Notes: a model not told the origin generated them from the sequence alone. DNA of 64,000 nucleotides from Delphinus delphis (GCF_949987515.2 NC_082698.1:4422455-4486454); one strand, 5' to 3'. Counted from the stretch's first letter, positions 1 to 13,481 are shown. Translations and numbers: made by a program.

Positions 1-1884
1 GGCTAATAATTTTGGTTTAGCTGGTAACGTACCTGAACGGCAAAGGTGGTGCCCTGTTGCCCACCGTTGGTGGCAGTGCCTAGCGTGGCACAGCCCTGGG
101 GGACGAGGAGGCCTCCCAGCTCGGAAAGCTGTGGTCCTCAGGTACTCAGCAGAGAAATCTTTTCAGAATGGAAAGACTCGAAGCACCCTGCCAAGGTTCC
201 AGCGAGTCCAGCCCCAGAATTCTCCAGATAATTAAGTGGAAAGGAGAGGAAGCAGCAAAGGAGGGGCACTGGAGGGTCCTCCAGAGAAAGGTGGGCAGAA
301 ACCTCTAGTTCAGGGAGCTGGTCTGAGTCATTTGAGAAAACCAAGAGCAGCTTCTTCAGACTTCTTTATTAAGGACAATGTCAACAGGCACAAAAGTAAA
401 TACGGCAGTGATGTGAACCCGCACAAAAGTAAATACGGCAGTGATGTGAACCCCGGGTCCCACCATCCAGCTTTAATATTCAGCAGCTAATGGCCGGTCC
501 TGTTGCCTGGGGGACCCCCATCTGCCCCCCTCCTCCCCTTATTACTGGGGAGCAGATCCTGGACAGCCTGGCCATCCAACTGGAGATATTTGGGATCCAT
601 CTTGAAAGAGTCGGTCTTTATGTACCTATAACATTAACAAGAATTCCTTAATAGCATTACATAGCCAGAGTTCCACCTTCCGATTGTCCCGTAAATCTCC
701 TGGATGACAACTTTTTTTTAGTTTGAGTCAAAATGCAAATAAGTTTCACATGCTGTTAACTGGCCGGTGCATTTCTTAAGCCTCTTTTAATTTCTAAATT
801 CTCTCCCCTCCCCTCCTCCTGTCTCCATCTTTATCTCTCATCAATTTCTTTATCTATTACAGAAGCCAGTGGCTTAGCCCATAGCGTTCCCCTCTGTTTG
901 TATTGGGCTGATTGCTTTCCTGTGGGTCCCCTTTACACAGTCCTCCCTCCCCTGTATTTCTTGGGAGTTGGTAGTTGAATCTACAGTATCTATGGAGTTT
1001 GATTATTTCTGCGTGACTACTTTATAGGTGAAGCATGTATTTCTCCCAAGAGTTACATAACAGTAGGACTTTTTTTGTCTGTTTCTTATTACCAAAGGAA
1101 TATTCAACCTAAGCACTAAAAATAATTCAAAAGAAGAAAAAATGCAGTAGGATATGTCTTTCCAGATAGTTTGCTGTCTATATATGTTATATTTTTCTTG
1201 TATTGTTTTCCATAAAATGGGATCATCCTACACATTCTTGTTTTAGAAAGTGTGTTTTCTTCACTTAACAAAATACCATGTACGTTGCTTGTCAAATCAT
1301 TGAACTCTCCTTAAGCTGTTATGGCTGGTCTTTCTAATTCTTCATTTTATTAGATCAGTTTCTCAAAATAATCTGGAGTTTGGGGTAGAATTTCTGTGTC
1401 AGACTCAAAATGTTGTACACATTTTAAAGAAAAATCCCCTAATTTACTTATTCCACATGCCAGCTTTTAAAGTAATACACGTGATCATTCCTTTTGAGTG
1501 TGAATAATGTTATCTTACAAATGATAAGCAAATAGTGATCTAAGATTCGTGTTTTCCCCTCACATAAAACCCAGATCCTGCCTTAACTGTTGGCAGCCAG
1601 AAGTTCCCTGAGTCATGGAGCTGTGGCCCATGACCACGCCCCCCATATGGGATTCCCTACAGCCCAAGCTGCACAGGGAGACCCTCATTAGCTTTAATTC
1701 CTGCTTTTCCCTTGGACTTTCTTGCTCTACCTTCTCTCTCCCTGAGGCCGGCCCTCCGCATCCAGGCTCAGAGCCTGGGAATTTGTGGGTCCCAAAGAAT
1801 AGTACAGGAGGGATTCCTGGCAGAGACCCAGAGGGAGCTTTGCTTTAAGGGAGGCAGAAAGTGAAACCATCATGGACCGTAGGG
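1..1884. other. Intergenic, no gene seen
   Basis: Only a 33-bp tandem duplication is evident. Short open frames lack conserved features or codon bias. Confidence 0.6.
388..453. repeat. 33-bp tandem duplication
   Basis: The unit starting gcacaaaagtaaatacggca and ending gatgtgaaccc is present twice, at 388-420 and 421-453. Confidence 0.93.
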
Positions 1885-2075
1885 TCCACCTAAGTTGACT
1901 AATTTCATTCTCACAGCTTCCCTGAGAAGCAGGCTTTATTTACTCTTTCACAGGTGAGGAAAACGAGGTTCAGAGAGGTTCAGCAATTCACAAGAGGCCA
2001 CACAGCTCACGGCAGAGCCAGAACTGCAACCTGGTCAGCCTCATTCCAAAGCCCATTCCTTTCCAATGAGCAGGT
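1885..2075 (+). mobile_element. MIR SINE relic
   Basis: tcattctcacagcttccctg, caggtgaggaaaacgaggtt, cagagaggttcagcaattca and gccacacagctcacggcaga match the MIR core and flank. Confidence 0.75.
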
Positions 2076-2219
2076 GTACATACCCACATCCCTTACATCA
2101 TATTCTAATCTATATAGGACAGACCAAGAATCACTGAGATATACTTTGAGATTTTTAATGACTTATGATTAAACACCTGTCAGTTCATTTAATCACCACA
2201 ATTCTGCCATTATTCTAAG

Positions 2220-2273
2220 GGTTTTCTTTCTTCCTTCCTTCCTTTCTTTCTTTCCTTCCTTCCTTCTCTCTCC

Positions 2274-2304
<31 letters not shown>

Positions 2305-2355
2305 CCTTCCTTCCTTCCTTCCTTTCTTTCTTTCTTCCTTCCTTCCTTCCTTCCT
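2220..2355. repeat. Polypyrimidine (CTTT/CCTT/CT)n microsatellite
   Basis: Some 135 nearly uninterrupted pyrimidines on the + strand with CTTT, CCTT and CT blocks, partly mirror-symmetric. Confidence 0.95.
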
Positions 2356-4126
2356 CATCTCTACCTCTGGTAGAAGGAGTGAGTGGTGGCGTGGGATGTC
2401 TCTGTCCTCCAGCAGGGGGGTGGGGCTGGGAGAGCCGGCCAGAGACAAGGGAGGAGCGGAAATTCCATCTCGTCTCCTTCCTGTTTTTACACGTGTATCT
2501 TTCTTTCTTCCTCTGTTTCCTTTCTCCTCACGGTTTGCAAGGGAGCCCGCAAGCCAGCCCGGCGCAGGTGAGGGTGGCGGCCGAGCACCCTAAGAGACAA
2601 AACTGGGAAGATCGCTGGTAACCAGAGTTGGCTCAGCCCGAGATGCCGTGCTGAGAAGAGAGGCTTTATCTCCAGGTTACCGGCGCGCAGTGCGGCATTT
2701 AGACTTTCTGAGGAGGAAAGTGACGGGCGAAAGTTGCGCTTTCAAAGGTTTAGCCTGGCAGCTCTGTTCATGCCTCATGCAATGGAAGAAAGACAAGGGG
2801 TTGGAAGGAGAGAAAACAGAGGGGTTGGAAGGAGGCCTGTGGCACCGTCCAGACCCGCAGCTGTGAGGGCGGGTGACAGCTGGCAGGGTGACAGCGGGAT
2901 GAGAGGGAGAGACTGGAAATGCAGAGAGGCTCCTCCCAAGGGCCCCTCTGTGGGCCTGGAGAGACGGCACCCGGGTGAGTGCTGGCCCCTCGAATGAACA
3001 CAGGGAGTCCGAGGAAGCAGCTGGCCTGAGGCTGAACTCATGAGCCAGGTTGTGGACAGAAAGCCGTAGGAGGCCAATGAGTGCAGACCTGCCAAGGATC
3101 TTGGGAGCTACCTAGACCGGCGGCTTGTGCACGTGCTCCCAGGACCCCCGGGGGTCTCCGCGGTGGAACAGGGCTCCAGGCCTGGAGTCTGCTTCCTGTC
3201 CCCTCGCTCACCTCACCCCCCTCAAAACACACCCCTGCTTTGATTGGTTTGAATAAAGGGCTTTATAGATAAAGCAAAAAAATTTTTAACCACATCAAGG
3301 TTTGAAGATGGGAAACAGGTCCAGAGAGAACAAAAACTGCCGTCCCCTCGAAGACAGCTGGTGTGGAAGAGTTCTAGAACACCCAGCAGGAGAGGTCAAG
3401 GTCGTCCAGAGATTCGGACACCCATGTCCTTGCTCATTTCTTTACTCATCATGGTTTGTGGACCTACCAGGCACCCATCTGTGCTCAGGGCTAACAGGAA
3501 AGCGGTACGCTGTGCAAACCCTGAAAGGGCAAATCGTCAGTACAAACCAAGGACTGCAGAAGGTAAGGAAGATCACGAAGGAGCAAAGAAACCTGTGAAT
3601 TAGGAGTAGGTTCTGCAAGAGGATAAAGGAGAAAGCGGGGGGTGGAATGGGGGAGTGAGAATGGTTTTAACTAACTTGTCCTAGCCTCATTTCCCTTTTC
3701 TATGTTTCTTCTGTTTTCTATTTTTCTATCTGTGAATTTGCAGGACCTGAAGGGGGAATAGTGTCCATAAGCCTGATGGCTCTAATCGAAGAAGCCCACT
3801 CAGTGGTCCTCCTACTTTACCTGAAGATGCAACAGTTGCACACACGGCAGGAGGGTGCTCACCCGGCAGGCCCACCCCAGTGGTCCCCACTGTAAGGTCA
3901 GCTGTGTTTCTCCTGGACCCAGGAGACAGAGACCCTTCAGGGAGCCAGCAAGGGGTTCACACTGACTTACTGTTTGGCGTTGAAACTAATAACTTCTGTT
4001 TTTAATAATGACGTTTGCCGAGCTCTGAAAAACCCCAGCTGTGATTTAGCTGCTGTAAAAAGGCAGAAGGTAAAGAGCCCCCAAACTCTCAGTTGCCTGA
4101 GAGCAAATTATAAAATCACTGTCTTA
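2356..4126. other. Intergenic, moderately GC-rich, no gene seen
   Basis: Contains an AATAAA near 3,251 and several short overlapping open frames in all directions, but no recognisable protein or splice structure. Part may be decayed LTR sequence. Confidence 0.5.
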
Positions 4127-4468
4127 GGACTTCCCTGGTGGCACAGTGGTTAAGAACCCACCTACCAATGCAGGGGACACGGGTTCGGGCCCTGGTCCAG
4201 GAAGATCCCACATGCCGCGGAGCAACTAAGCCCGTGCGCCACAACTACTGAGCCTGTGCTCTAGAGCCTGCGAGCCACAACTACTGAGCCCACGTGCCAC
4301 AACTACTGAAGCCCGAGCACCTAGAGCCCGTGCTCCGCAACAAAAAAGCCACCGCAATGAGAAGCCCGCGCACCCACCGCAACAAGGAGTAGCCCCCGCT
4401 CGCCGCAACTAGAGAAAGCCTGCGCACAGCCATGAAGACCCAACGCAGCCAAAAATAAAATTAATTAT
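4127..4468 (+). mobile_element. CHR-1 SINE
   Basis: tRNA-derived head (ggacttccctggtggcacag) with box-B-like gggttcgggccc, the CHR-1 body with repeated ACAACTACTGAG, and tail gacccaacgcagccaaaaataaa. CHR SINEs are found in cetaceans, hippos and ruminants. Confidence 0.9.
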
Positions 4469-5185
4469 TTTAATATTTCACTGTCTGTGTTTACAGAGGA
4501 GATGGCCTCGGTAGAAGTGGCCTAATGATGAAGAGATAACTGCTGAAGTCATTCAACCTCAGCTGCACCTCACCTGAGGTTTCCTGTGGCAAAACAAAGG
4601 GGTTTCTACTCTGGAAGGGGAGACACTGCTCCCTCCGTCACACAGCCCTCACTCAGACAGGCAACCATTCAGGTAAGGGCCTTGTCCTTCATCATCTCCC
4701 GCTTTGGTATTAATAACCATCACCCACACAATGAGGAGCAAGTCGGAGCCCATCACAGAGCGCGAGAAATGTAAACTTTTATGAACAAGGAGGAGGCCAC
4801 ACGGCTTCTGAAATGGAAGGTCATTTCCATAACAAATGATGATTCTGCCTGCCTCTGGCCCCCGGGGTGATCTGCAGGATGAACTTCTGACCTGTGAAAT
4901 CCAGAGTCAGGCCAAAGTGGGGCCTTGAGTGGGCCAGAGTCTGGGACGGGGACAAGGAAGTGGGCCTGGCAGAAAGACAGCTGACAGCAGCACCCCAGGG
5001 CTATTTGCCTTCATCTGGTTTTGAAGAAAAGGGAAAGGCCATGATGGGATAGCAAGACAAGAGACGTGTGGGGAATAAAGAAAACGACACAAAGTCTGGC
5101 TCTGGAGGAAGTTCAAAGTCAAGCTTTTGCACATTTTAAGGCTCAAAAACAAAACCAAAATTCTAGGTGTTAAAATAAGATCCTT

Positions 5186-5400
5186 GGGCTTCCCTGGTGG
5201 CGCAGCGGTTGAGAGTCCGCCTGCTGATGCAGGGGACACGGGTTCGTGCCCCGATCCGGGAAGATCCCACATGCCACGGAGTGGCTGGGCCCGTGAGCCA
5301 CAGCCGCTGAGCCTGCGCGTCCGGAGCCTGTGCTCCGCAACGGGAGAGCCCACAGCAGTGAGAGGCCCGTGTACCGCAAAAAAAAAATAAAAAATAAATA
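5186..5400 (+). mobile_element. CHR-2 SINE
   Basis: Head gggcttccctggtggcgcag, body with gcgtccggagcctgtgctcc and an A-rich tail. It interrupts an older L1. The CHR-2 subfamily is characteristic of cetaceans. Confidence 0.92.
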
Positions 5401-6930
5401 AGATTCTTAAAAAAATTGATAAGTTGGACTTCATTAAAATTAAAAACTTCTGATCTGCAAAAGACACTGTCAAGGGAACCAGAAGACAAAACACAGACAG
5501 GGAGAAAATACTTGCAAAAACATATCTGATAAAGGACTGGTATCCAAGCATTAAAAAAACCTCTTAAATCTCAACAATAAGAAAATGAACAACTTTATTT
5601 AAAAATAGGCAAAAAACGTGAACAGAAAGAAGATATTCAAATGGTAAAGAAGTATATGAAAAGATGTTCAACATCATATGTCACTTGGGAACTGCAAATT
5701 AAAACAGCAAGATGTGGGCTTCCCTGGTGGTGCAGTGGTTAAGAATCCGCCTGCCAATGCAGGGGACACGGGTTCGAGCCCTGGTCCGGGAAGATCCCAC
5801 ATGCCAGGGAGCAACTAAGCCTGTGCGCCACAACTACTGAGCCGGCACTCTAGAGCCCGTGAGCCACAACTACTGAGCACATGTGCCACAACTACTGAGG
5901 CCAGTCCACCTAGAGCCCGTGCTCCTCAACAAGAGAAGCCACCGCAATGAGAAGCGCGCGCACCGCAATGAAGAGTAGCCCCTGCTCGCAGCAACTAGAG
6001 AAGCCCACGCGCAGCAACAAAGACCCAACGCAGCCAAAAAATAAATAAATAAAAATCTTAAAAAAAAAAACAATGAGATGCCATATATACCTAATGGATG
6101 GCTAAAATCCCAAACACTGACAACTCCAAGTACTGACGAGAATATGAAACTACAGGAGCAAACTCTCATTCATTGCCGGTGGGAATGCAAAGCAGTTGAG
6201 CTACTTTTAGAAGACAGTTTAGCAGCTTCTTAAAAACTAAACATACTCTTATCATCTGATCCAGCAACCACGCTCCTTGGTATTTCCTCAAATGAGTTGA
6301 AAACTTATGTCCACACAAAAACCTGCACATGAAAGTTTATAGCAGCTTTGTTTATAATTGCCAGTACGTGGAAGCAGTCAAGATGTCTTTCCATAGGTGA
6401 ATGGATAAACAAACTGTGACATCCATGCAATGGGATATTGGTGACAAAAAGACACAAGCCATCAAGCCATGAAAAGACATGGAGGAAACTTCAACTGCAT
6501 GTTGCTAAGAGAAAAGAATCTGTATGAATCCAACTACATGACATTCTGGAAAAGGAAAAACTAGGAGGACAGTAAAAAGACAATGGTTTCCAGTGATTCA
6601 GGAGTTTGAGGGAAGGATGAATGGACGGAGCACATGGGAATTTTAGGGCAGTGAAACTATCCTATATGATACTGACGGCTGCACCTTTGTCAAAATACAT
6701 AAAATGTACAACACGAAGAGTGACCCTTAAGGTAAACTATAAACTTCAGTTAATAATAATGTATCAAGATTCGCTATCAGTTGTATCAAAGGTATTGCAT
6801 CAATGCAAGACATTAATAATAGGGGATACTGGGCTGGGGGGAGGGGTGTTGAGGGGGAATATGGGAAACTATACTTTCTACTCAATTTTTTCTGTAGACC
6901 CCAAAATATTCATAAAATATAATCTATTAA
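5400..6930 (+). mobile_element. Old L1 3' portion (interrupted by CHR-1)
   Basis: Resembles the ORF2 C-terminal region and 3' UTR of mammalian L1: acttctgatctgcaaaagac, then after the SINE caatgagatgccatatatac, and ggtgggaatgcaaagcag. Many mutations break the frame, so this is an ancient copy. Sequence just left of the CHR-2 at 5,186 probably belongs to it too. Confidence 0.75.
5716..6071 (+). mobile_element. CHR-1 SINE nested in an old L1
   Basis: Full-length CHR-1 ending aaaaataaataaataaaa. The L1 reading (gcaaattaaaacagcaagatg... caatgagatgcc) is split by it. Confidence 0.92.
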
Positions 6931-7134
6931 TTTTTTTTTTTTGCGGTACACGGGCCTCTCACTGCTGTGGCCTCTCCCGTTGCGGAGCACAGGCTCCGGA
7001 CACGCAGGCTCAGCGGCCATGGCTCACGGGCCCAGCCGCTCCGCGGCATGTGGGATCTTCCCGGACCGCGGCACGAACCCGTGTCCCCCGCATCAGCAGG
7101 CGGACTCTCAACCACTGCGCCACCAGGGAAGCCC
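6931..7134 (-). mobile_element. CHR-2 SINE with target-site duplication
   Basis: T-run at the left, reverse-complement CHR-2 body, ending accagggaagccc. CTATTAAT occurs on both flanks. Confidence 0.93.
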
Positions 7135-7559
7135 TATTAATATTTTAAAGAGGCTAGATGTGAGAACAAAATTGGAATTCCAAGTATGGAGATGTGAACT
7201 TGAATTTTTTTTTCACTGTAAGCTTGTCATAATGGAAGGGGCAAGTGGTACTAAGGAAAGTCAAAATCCACCAGGAGGCACCGGTGTTAAACATTCAGAG
7301 AGGTCTACAGGGACACAAAATTAGAAAAGTTTACTGGGTTTGTTAACAAGGAAGGAGAGCCATCTCTGAGAATGGGTTTCTGTTAGTGAAAGGCTGACAC
7401 GGGGGCTGAAGGGTTAAAAAAGGAATGACTGGGCAGTGAGTGAAGTGTGTGCACAGACCTTCAAAAAGCTTTCCAACTAACTCAACACTATTGAGAGGAC
7501 CAATGATAAATGAAGGGAGATTCCAAGATTCTGGACTGAAGACTGAAAACTGCTAAGAT

Positions 7560-8890
7560 GTCAGTCCTCTCAAAATTACTATAAACTCAATATATGCAGA
7601 ATAACCAAGACAGCCTTGAAGAAGAATAAACCTGGAGGACATACATTACCAGAAATAAAGAGATCCAAAACAAAAACAAAACAAACAAATATATATATAT
7701 ATATTTAGGGCAAAGTGATGCATCAGTGCAGAGGAGAAAGGACAGTGCTAGGTCAATTGGATGGCCATTGGGGGAAAATGGGAAAATATATTGATTTATA
7801 TATATTATTTATATATATTATTTATATAATATATTTATATATAATACATATTATATTTTATAATATTTATATATATATTATATATCTTTATATAAATATT
7901 ATATATATATAGTACACACACATACTCCTATCTCAAACTATTCACAAAAACCAATGCTAGATGGATTGCAGACAAAGGTAAAATAAAACTTTTAGGGGAA
8001 AACTTAGGAGAACATTTTTGCGAACTTACAGGAGGCAAGGATTTCTTAAACAAGACCCCCAAATACTACAAAGAAAAATCATTAAACAGGACTGTGTTAC
8101 AATTAGAATTAAAATGAGAAACGCCATTAAGAGAATGAAAAGCCAACCCACAGAGTAGAAGATTACACGTGTGTATATACTTATATGTGTATACATGTAT
8201 GTCTGCCTTTATCTGTATCACAAGTACGGACATTCTGAATATATTTTTAAACACAAATTCATCAGCAAAAGACAATCCAATGGAAAATTGGGCTAAACAC
8301 CTGAACAGAGACTTCACAAAAAAGAACAGCCAAAGGCCTTCAAAAATACGACAGTGTGCTGAATGTCATCATTCCACAGGGAAATATGTTGAAAACACAG
8401 TGAGGTCACGGTGACACCCGTCAGAAGGGCTCAAATAGGGTGTGGGGTCATCCAGGTGCTGCTGGTGGCTGTGAAAACTGGACAAACGCTTTGGAAAATA
8501 TTGTGTCAGCCAGCGTCTGCTAAAGGAAGCATAGACTTTTAGGCCTGCTAGAAATTGCCCTCTTAAATACATAGCCAACAGAAACAAGGACATGTGCCCC
8601 AAAAGGTACGCACGAGAATGTTCGCAGCCTGCGACAAGCTCGCAGTAGCCACCATCAGAAATGACCCACTGTCATCAACAAGGGGATCAACAAAGACAAT
8701 GTGATCTCATCACACAAAGGAACAGCACTCTGCAACGAGAATTAAAGATCTACAGCTGCAGATGGAGAGAGAGGGGGTTCGTTTGATACGAAGGCAAAAG
8801 TTAAAAGATAAAAGCCTCTCACACAAGTGTGAAGAAAAGGAAAGACTGCAAGAACATTCTGGAAAAGCTGGAGGCAGGTGGACAGGTGGT
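7560..8890 (+). mobile_element. Second degenerate L1 ORF2 3' fragment
   Basis: Degraded L1-like text (aaaaccaatgctagatggattgcag, aggagaacatttttgcgaac, aggagcagaaatgacc-type). It is split by an AT-rich microsatellite at about 7,790-7,912. Confidence 0.6.
7790..7912. repeat. AT-rich microsatellite
   Basis: Almost pure (TA)n/(TTTATA)n sequence. Confidence 0.9.
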
Positions 8891-9334
8891 AACTGACTGA
8901 GCAGGCCCTGAAAGTTGAACTTGGGCCGAGAAGGCCAAAAGCTACCCTGGTTTACCCAGAGAACCCAAGAGGTTGGGGCACTGGTGGCACAAGGGCCTCT
9001 GGGAGCAGAGGGAGGGGTTTCAAGGGTGGGAGTGGTACTGAACGTAGGTCACAAGGCAGCGAGAGTCCCTATCCCACTCTGCTTACCAGGACACTGTACC
9101 TCCCCCTCCAGGGGAGGCCAGAGGTCCATAACAGAGGTCCCTGGGCCAGCAGTCACTGGACACAGGTGAGGACAGGAGTTCCCGTAGGAACAGAGGGGTT
9201 AAGTGCACACAGCCCACGGATGCTGAGATGCCAGCCTTTCTCCCACTGGGCAGCAAGGCTTGTCCCCTCCAGGCAGGGGACACAGGGAATATCCTCTGGG
9301 GGATCCGAATGTAACCGAAAGTGGCGTTCAGCTG

Positions 9335-9925
9335 CTCGCCACTCAAAAACCAATAAAGAGGCCAGGTTGGTGGAAAGGAAAGTTTGCTTTATTTTGGAGG
9401 CCAGCAACCATGGGGGAGGGCTGAGTCGACCCCACTGACAATCCGGGCAAGAGCTTTTATAGCCTGAGGAAGGGGGCTCCATGCAGAAACAGCACAGGCA
9501 GCCCAGACAGTCATGTTGAAATTGGTCATCAGTTTCATCCTGATCAGCATCATCTTGATTGTTTTAAGTATCAATATAATTAATCTTCAGTTCCAGGGTC
9601 GGTTTGTTCCCATTTCCTTGAGGCCATTTCTCGTAACTGTGGCAGCTCCTGTCGTGGCTACAGCCTGGTCATCATGTAGTTCACTTCTCCACCTGGTGGA
9701 GGCTTCAGTATCTATAAGACAGCTCCCAGGATGTGGCTCAGAATATGATCTACAGCCCTTGAGGAGGAAGTAAAGGTCCTGGACTTTGCTTAATGACTAA
9801 ACTATTATTGTTCTGTCCTGTCTGACTGATTTTCCTTGCTTCTGCATTTTCTCACTTCTCTGATTAAACTTCTTCTTCGGCTAAAGTTTTTCCACAGACA
9901 AAAGGCAGGCGGAGGACATGGGGGG
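9335..9925 (-). mobile_element. ERV-type solo LTR (copy A)
   Basis: On the - strand: a 5' part starting near the tgccttttgtctgt block, then a region homologous to the copy at 16.2-16.75 kb, and an AATAAAG polyadenylation signal followed by an R/U5-like segment ending near the ggcgagcagct block. No viral coding genes accompany it. The family name cannot be assigned with confidence. Confidence 0.65.
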
Positions 9926-10269
9926 CAAGGACCACAGGGTCCTGCTCTGTTTCACGACCACCCGTGAGGAAAGACCTACAGACCTTGACATGGGGTGGGA
10001 GCTACAACCCACTGCCCAGCTCCCAGCCCACAGCCCCAGGAACTCAGAGATGCCATGGGCATTATGTCATGTGTGTATAAAGGTGAGCAGACAGGAACCA
10101 GTAGAGGAAAGCAGACCACCCAGTAAAGAGTGACCAAAACAAATGCACAGAAAGAAGCCTGTTGAGGGAGACTGAGACTGTGTGTGAAGAAGGGAAAAGC
10201 TTTCCTTAATATGCCCGGAGAGAGGAGACCAGAGCTCACAACTGTATAACGTAGACAGAGATCATGAAA

Positions 10270-11000
10270 AGGAATGTTTGGAGAACAGAAGAGAGTTATT
10301 GGCAACTCAGAATATTATAAGATAGCTGGAAAAAAGTCAACGAAAAGATTGGGGCGCAAAATCAAAGAAATCTCACAGAGCAAAAAAAAATTGGTTAACA
10401 GGAGAAAGAAAAAGAAAATTAAAGAATCATCCCAGGAGGTCAAATATCCAAATAATGGGAGTTTCCAGACAGAAAGAACTGTGAAGGCTAAGGGGAAGAA
10501 ATTAGCTAACAAATCATTCTAGAAAATGTCCCAGATCACAAAATTCTGGATGAAAGGGGCTTACGAGAAGCCCAATACAACTGATGAAGCTGGACCCACA
10601 GGAACATACACTATGGTGAAAATTCAGAGCTCTGAGGACAAACAAAGGATCCTTCGAACTTCCAGAGAGGAAGCAGCAAAAGGAAAAAGAGGCCCGTCTA
10701 GGGATCCAGAACCTTAGCAACAAACCAGGCAACAAACCAGGAGCCAAAGACGGTGGACAGAAGCCACCAAAGTTCTCAAGGAAAATTATTTCCATATTTT
10801 TCAGACCCAGGCTTCCCATGAGCCTTTCTTAGGAGATGACCAGCAGGTGTGCTTGAGAGTTAGAAAGAGAAAAAAAGCGTTTCTGGAACACAGGTGTCAG
10901 GAGCAAACAGTGCAGACTGGATGGTCCAGGACAGGAGCTCTGGGAGAGGTTTTCCTCAAGAAGGAAACCTGAGAGTAGGGAAGGCACCCAGAGGTCTTGA
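10270..11000 (+). mobile_element. HAL1/L1 ORF1-like relic
   Basis: Text such as gagtttccagacagaaagaa, ctatggtgaaaattcagagc and gatccttcgaacttccagag resembles old L1/HAL1 ORF1 (stem-loop-flanking RNA-binding region). A short open frame at 10,274-10,522 is part of it. Not functional. Confidence 0.45.
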
Positions 11001-13039
11001 GGGTTAACACAAATGACCTCGTGATGAAGGCACCACACTGAGCGACTGGGAGAGAAAATGAAAGAAAACTGACTCCTGGAAAAACAAAACAAAAAAATGT
11101 GCAACAAACAGTGACCATAATTTACTACGTGGCTGAACTTTGAACAGCATTTATGTAGCTGTGATGGTGGGCACGGCTCTAATCAGGATTGCAGGGTAAG
11201 TATAGGAAGTGGACGGGTGGACATAAGGGTATGAGTGTGTAGGGTAGGCGTAGAGGTAGGGACAGGGGTGCATTCTCATCTTCACAGAGAAAAGACCATG
11301 CTTAAAACTGAGACGCCCGGGGTGAGTCGTGCCAGCACAGACTACATCGGTACAATGCAAAAGGGATGACCTCGGGGGGAGGTATCATGGGAGGGATGAC
11401 CTGGGGGGAGGTATCATGGGAGGGAGGTGACATAGACAGGGGAGCTCTGAGCTGGGGATGTGTGCTTTTCAACAAACCTTGTAAAACTATTTTGTTTTTT
11501 TAAATCGGGTGCGTGTACAACTTTGATTTCTTTTTAAAAAAATTAAATTGTTGTTTCATGAGCTGTGTCACCACTGCAACGTAGTATACTTATGATTATG
11601 ACCCTCTACAAAAGAACCTTCCTCATGGAGTTTTTGTAAAGATAAAATGAGATGATCCCAGTGAAGACCTTAGCAGATGCCTGACACAGATTTCGCACTC
11701 AATAAATGCCAATCTTTTCTTTCTTTCTTTCTTTTTCCTTAACTTCCAGGAGGACAGGGTGCTAGCCAGGCCAGCTCCAGGGCTAGTCCAGGGACTGCTG
11801 GGGAAAGGGTGAAGGAGCCTCAGCACATGGAAAACACCCCCTGGCCCCCTTGAGTTGAGCCAAGGCCACCAATCATAGGTTCTCCAGTGTTTCAGCAACC
11901 AAAGACCCAGAGACTTCTCCCTATGCGGCCACAGCTATACGGGCAGTGAGTGCTAGCAGGAATATGAATTGCCTCTAAAGTAAAAGAATGAAAAGCTGGA
12001 GAGTGTGAGGTAGTTACTGGCTTTCCCTAATTAAAAAAAAAATGTGTAGATTAATTAAAACATACACAACGTAATTAGCATCAAACAACACACGTCTGTG
12101 AGCACAGTTTTCTGACAGTGATATCTGGACAGATCTACGGCCCATTTAGAAGGGAAACTGCAGTCAAGCCTTCCTGAATTCCAAGTCAACCTAGACAGTG
12201 TTGGACCACGGCAGATAACACATAGGAGCAATGCAGGTAAATCACTCCTAGAAAGCTAAAGGCAGTAGAGTGGTGAAGCTGTGCCTGTAGGGTTTCCCCA
12301 CCGTAAACAGGAAGACATCATCGGGTCATGGTGATCCAAAATTCAACTAGGAAACAAACTCCTCAAACAAACAATGGGTTACCCTGCTTTATGTAAATCA
12401 AATCATCTGGGTTTGTGAACCTTGTGATATTTTATGAAATAAATGTATGTGATTGCTCCATAACCTCTGGAGCCAATGATATGTTCTTGCATCTATAAGA
12501 TACACATGTTGCCCAAGTTATAAACAAGGTCATGAATAGGTATTGAGAAAATACCTGCAAACCAGGGTTAAAAAGCTATTAGGAAAATTTTCCATCAAGT
12601 TTCAAGTTTCATCAACTGAAGCGAATCTTCGGATTCCTTAGATGACTGCAATCATTATTTCACAAGTGGATCTCAGTCCCACGTGTGATTGCCAAGTGTC
12701 GAGTTAGTCACCACAGGCTCGCCCCTGCAACAAGGAGTCACAGACCCACAAGAAAGGCCTCTGCTCTCCTGTCGGTGGGCTCCTGGGGACCACAGACGTA
12801 GCCCCCTCCCTGATGAATCCCATGTCCCCTCGCCAAGCCAGTTCACAGTGTTTCCCAAAGTCATCTGACCATGGGACCCTTTTTCAAATGCAGTCTTTTG
12901 GGACTCTGTGCCACAGAACACACTTTGAGAAACAGCATCCGGATTCACTCATGCTGTAAACCTTGAGTGCATTAGACATTGCCAAAACCAAAATGAGCAC
13001 GACACATTCCTGACCTCAAGAAAGTGAATTAATAAAATC
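11000..13039. other. Intergenic, no gene seen
   Basis: Includes a 30-bp tandem duplication and a MIR/L2-like end near 11,640-11,715 (ctcaataaatgcc). The remainder is not recognised. Confidence 0.55.
11363..11422. repeat. 30-bp tandem duplication
   Basis: Two near-identical copies of gggatgacct(c)gggggaggtatcatggga. Confidence 0.9.
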
Positions 13040-13442
13040 AGGTGCCTCCCCATGAAAAGATTTCAACATTGCTAATTATTAGAGGAATGCAAATCAAAAC
13101 TACAACAAGGTACCACCTCACACGGGTCAGAATGGCCATCCTTAAAAAGTCTACAAATAACAAACGCTGGAGAGGATGTAGAGAAAAGGGAACCCACCTA
13201 CACTGTTGGTGGGAATGTAAATTGGTGCAGCCACTATGGAGAACAGTATGGAGGTTCCTCAGAAAACTAAAAATAGAACTACCATATGAGCCAGCAATCC
13301 CACTCCTGGGCATATGTCCAGACAATACTATAATTCAAAAAGATATATGCACCCCTACGTTCATAGCAGCACTATTCACAATAACCAAGACATGGAAACA
13401 ACCTAAATGTCTATTGACAGATGAATGGATAAAGAAGATGTG

Positions 13443-13481
<39 letters not shown>

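Noticed and set aside
2215..2448. Lys/Glu/Arg-rich open frame on the - strand
   Set aside because: Translation of the (CTTT/CCTT)n microsatellite.
4127..4220. tRNA gene at SINE heads (A/B-box-like sequence)
   Set aside because: The heads are CHR SINE tRNA-derived promoters without an intact cloverleaf.
7715..7912. Ile/Tyr-rich open frame
   Set aside because: Translation of an AT microsatellite inside an old L1.
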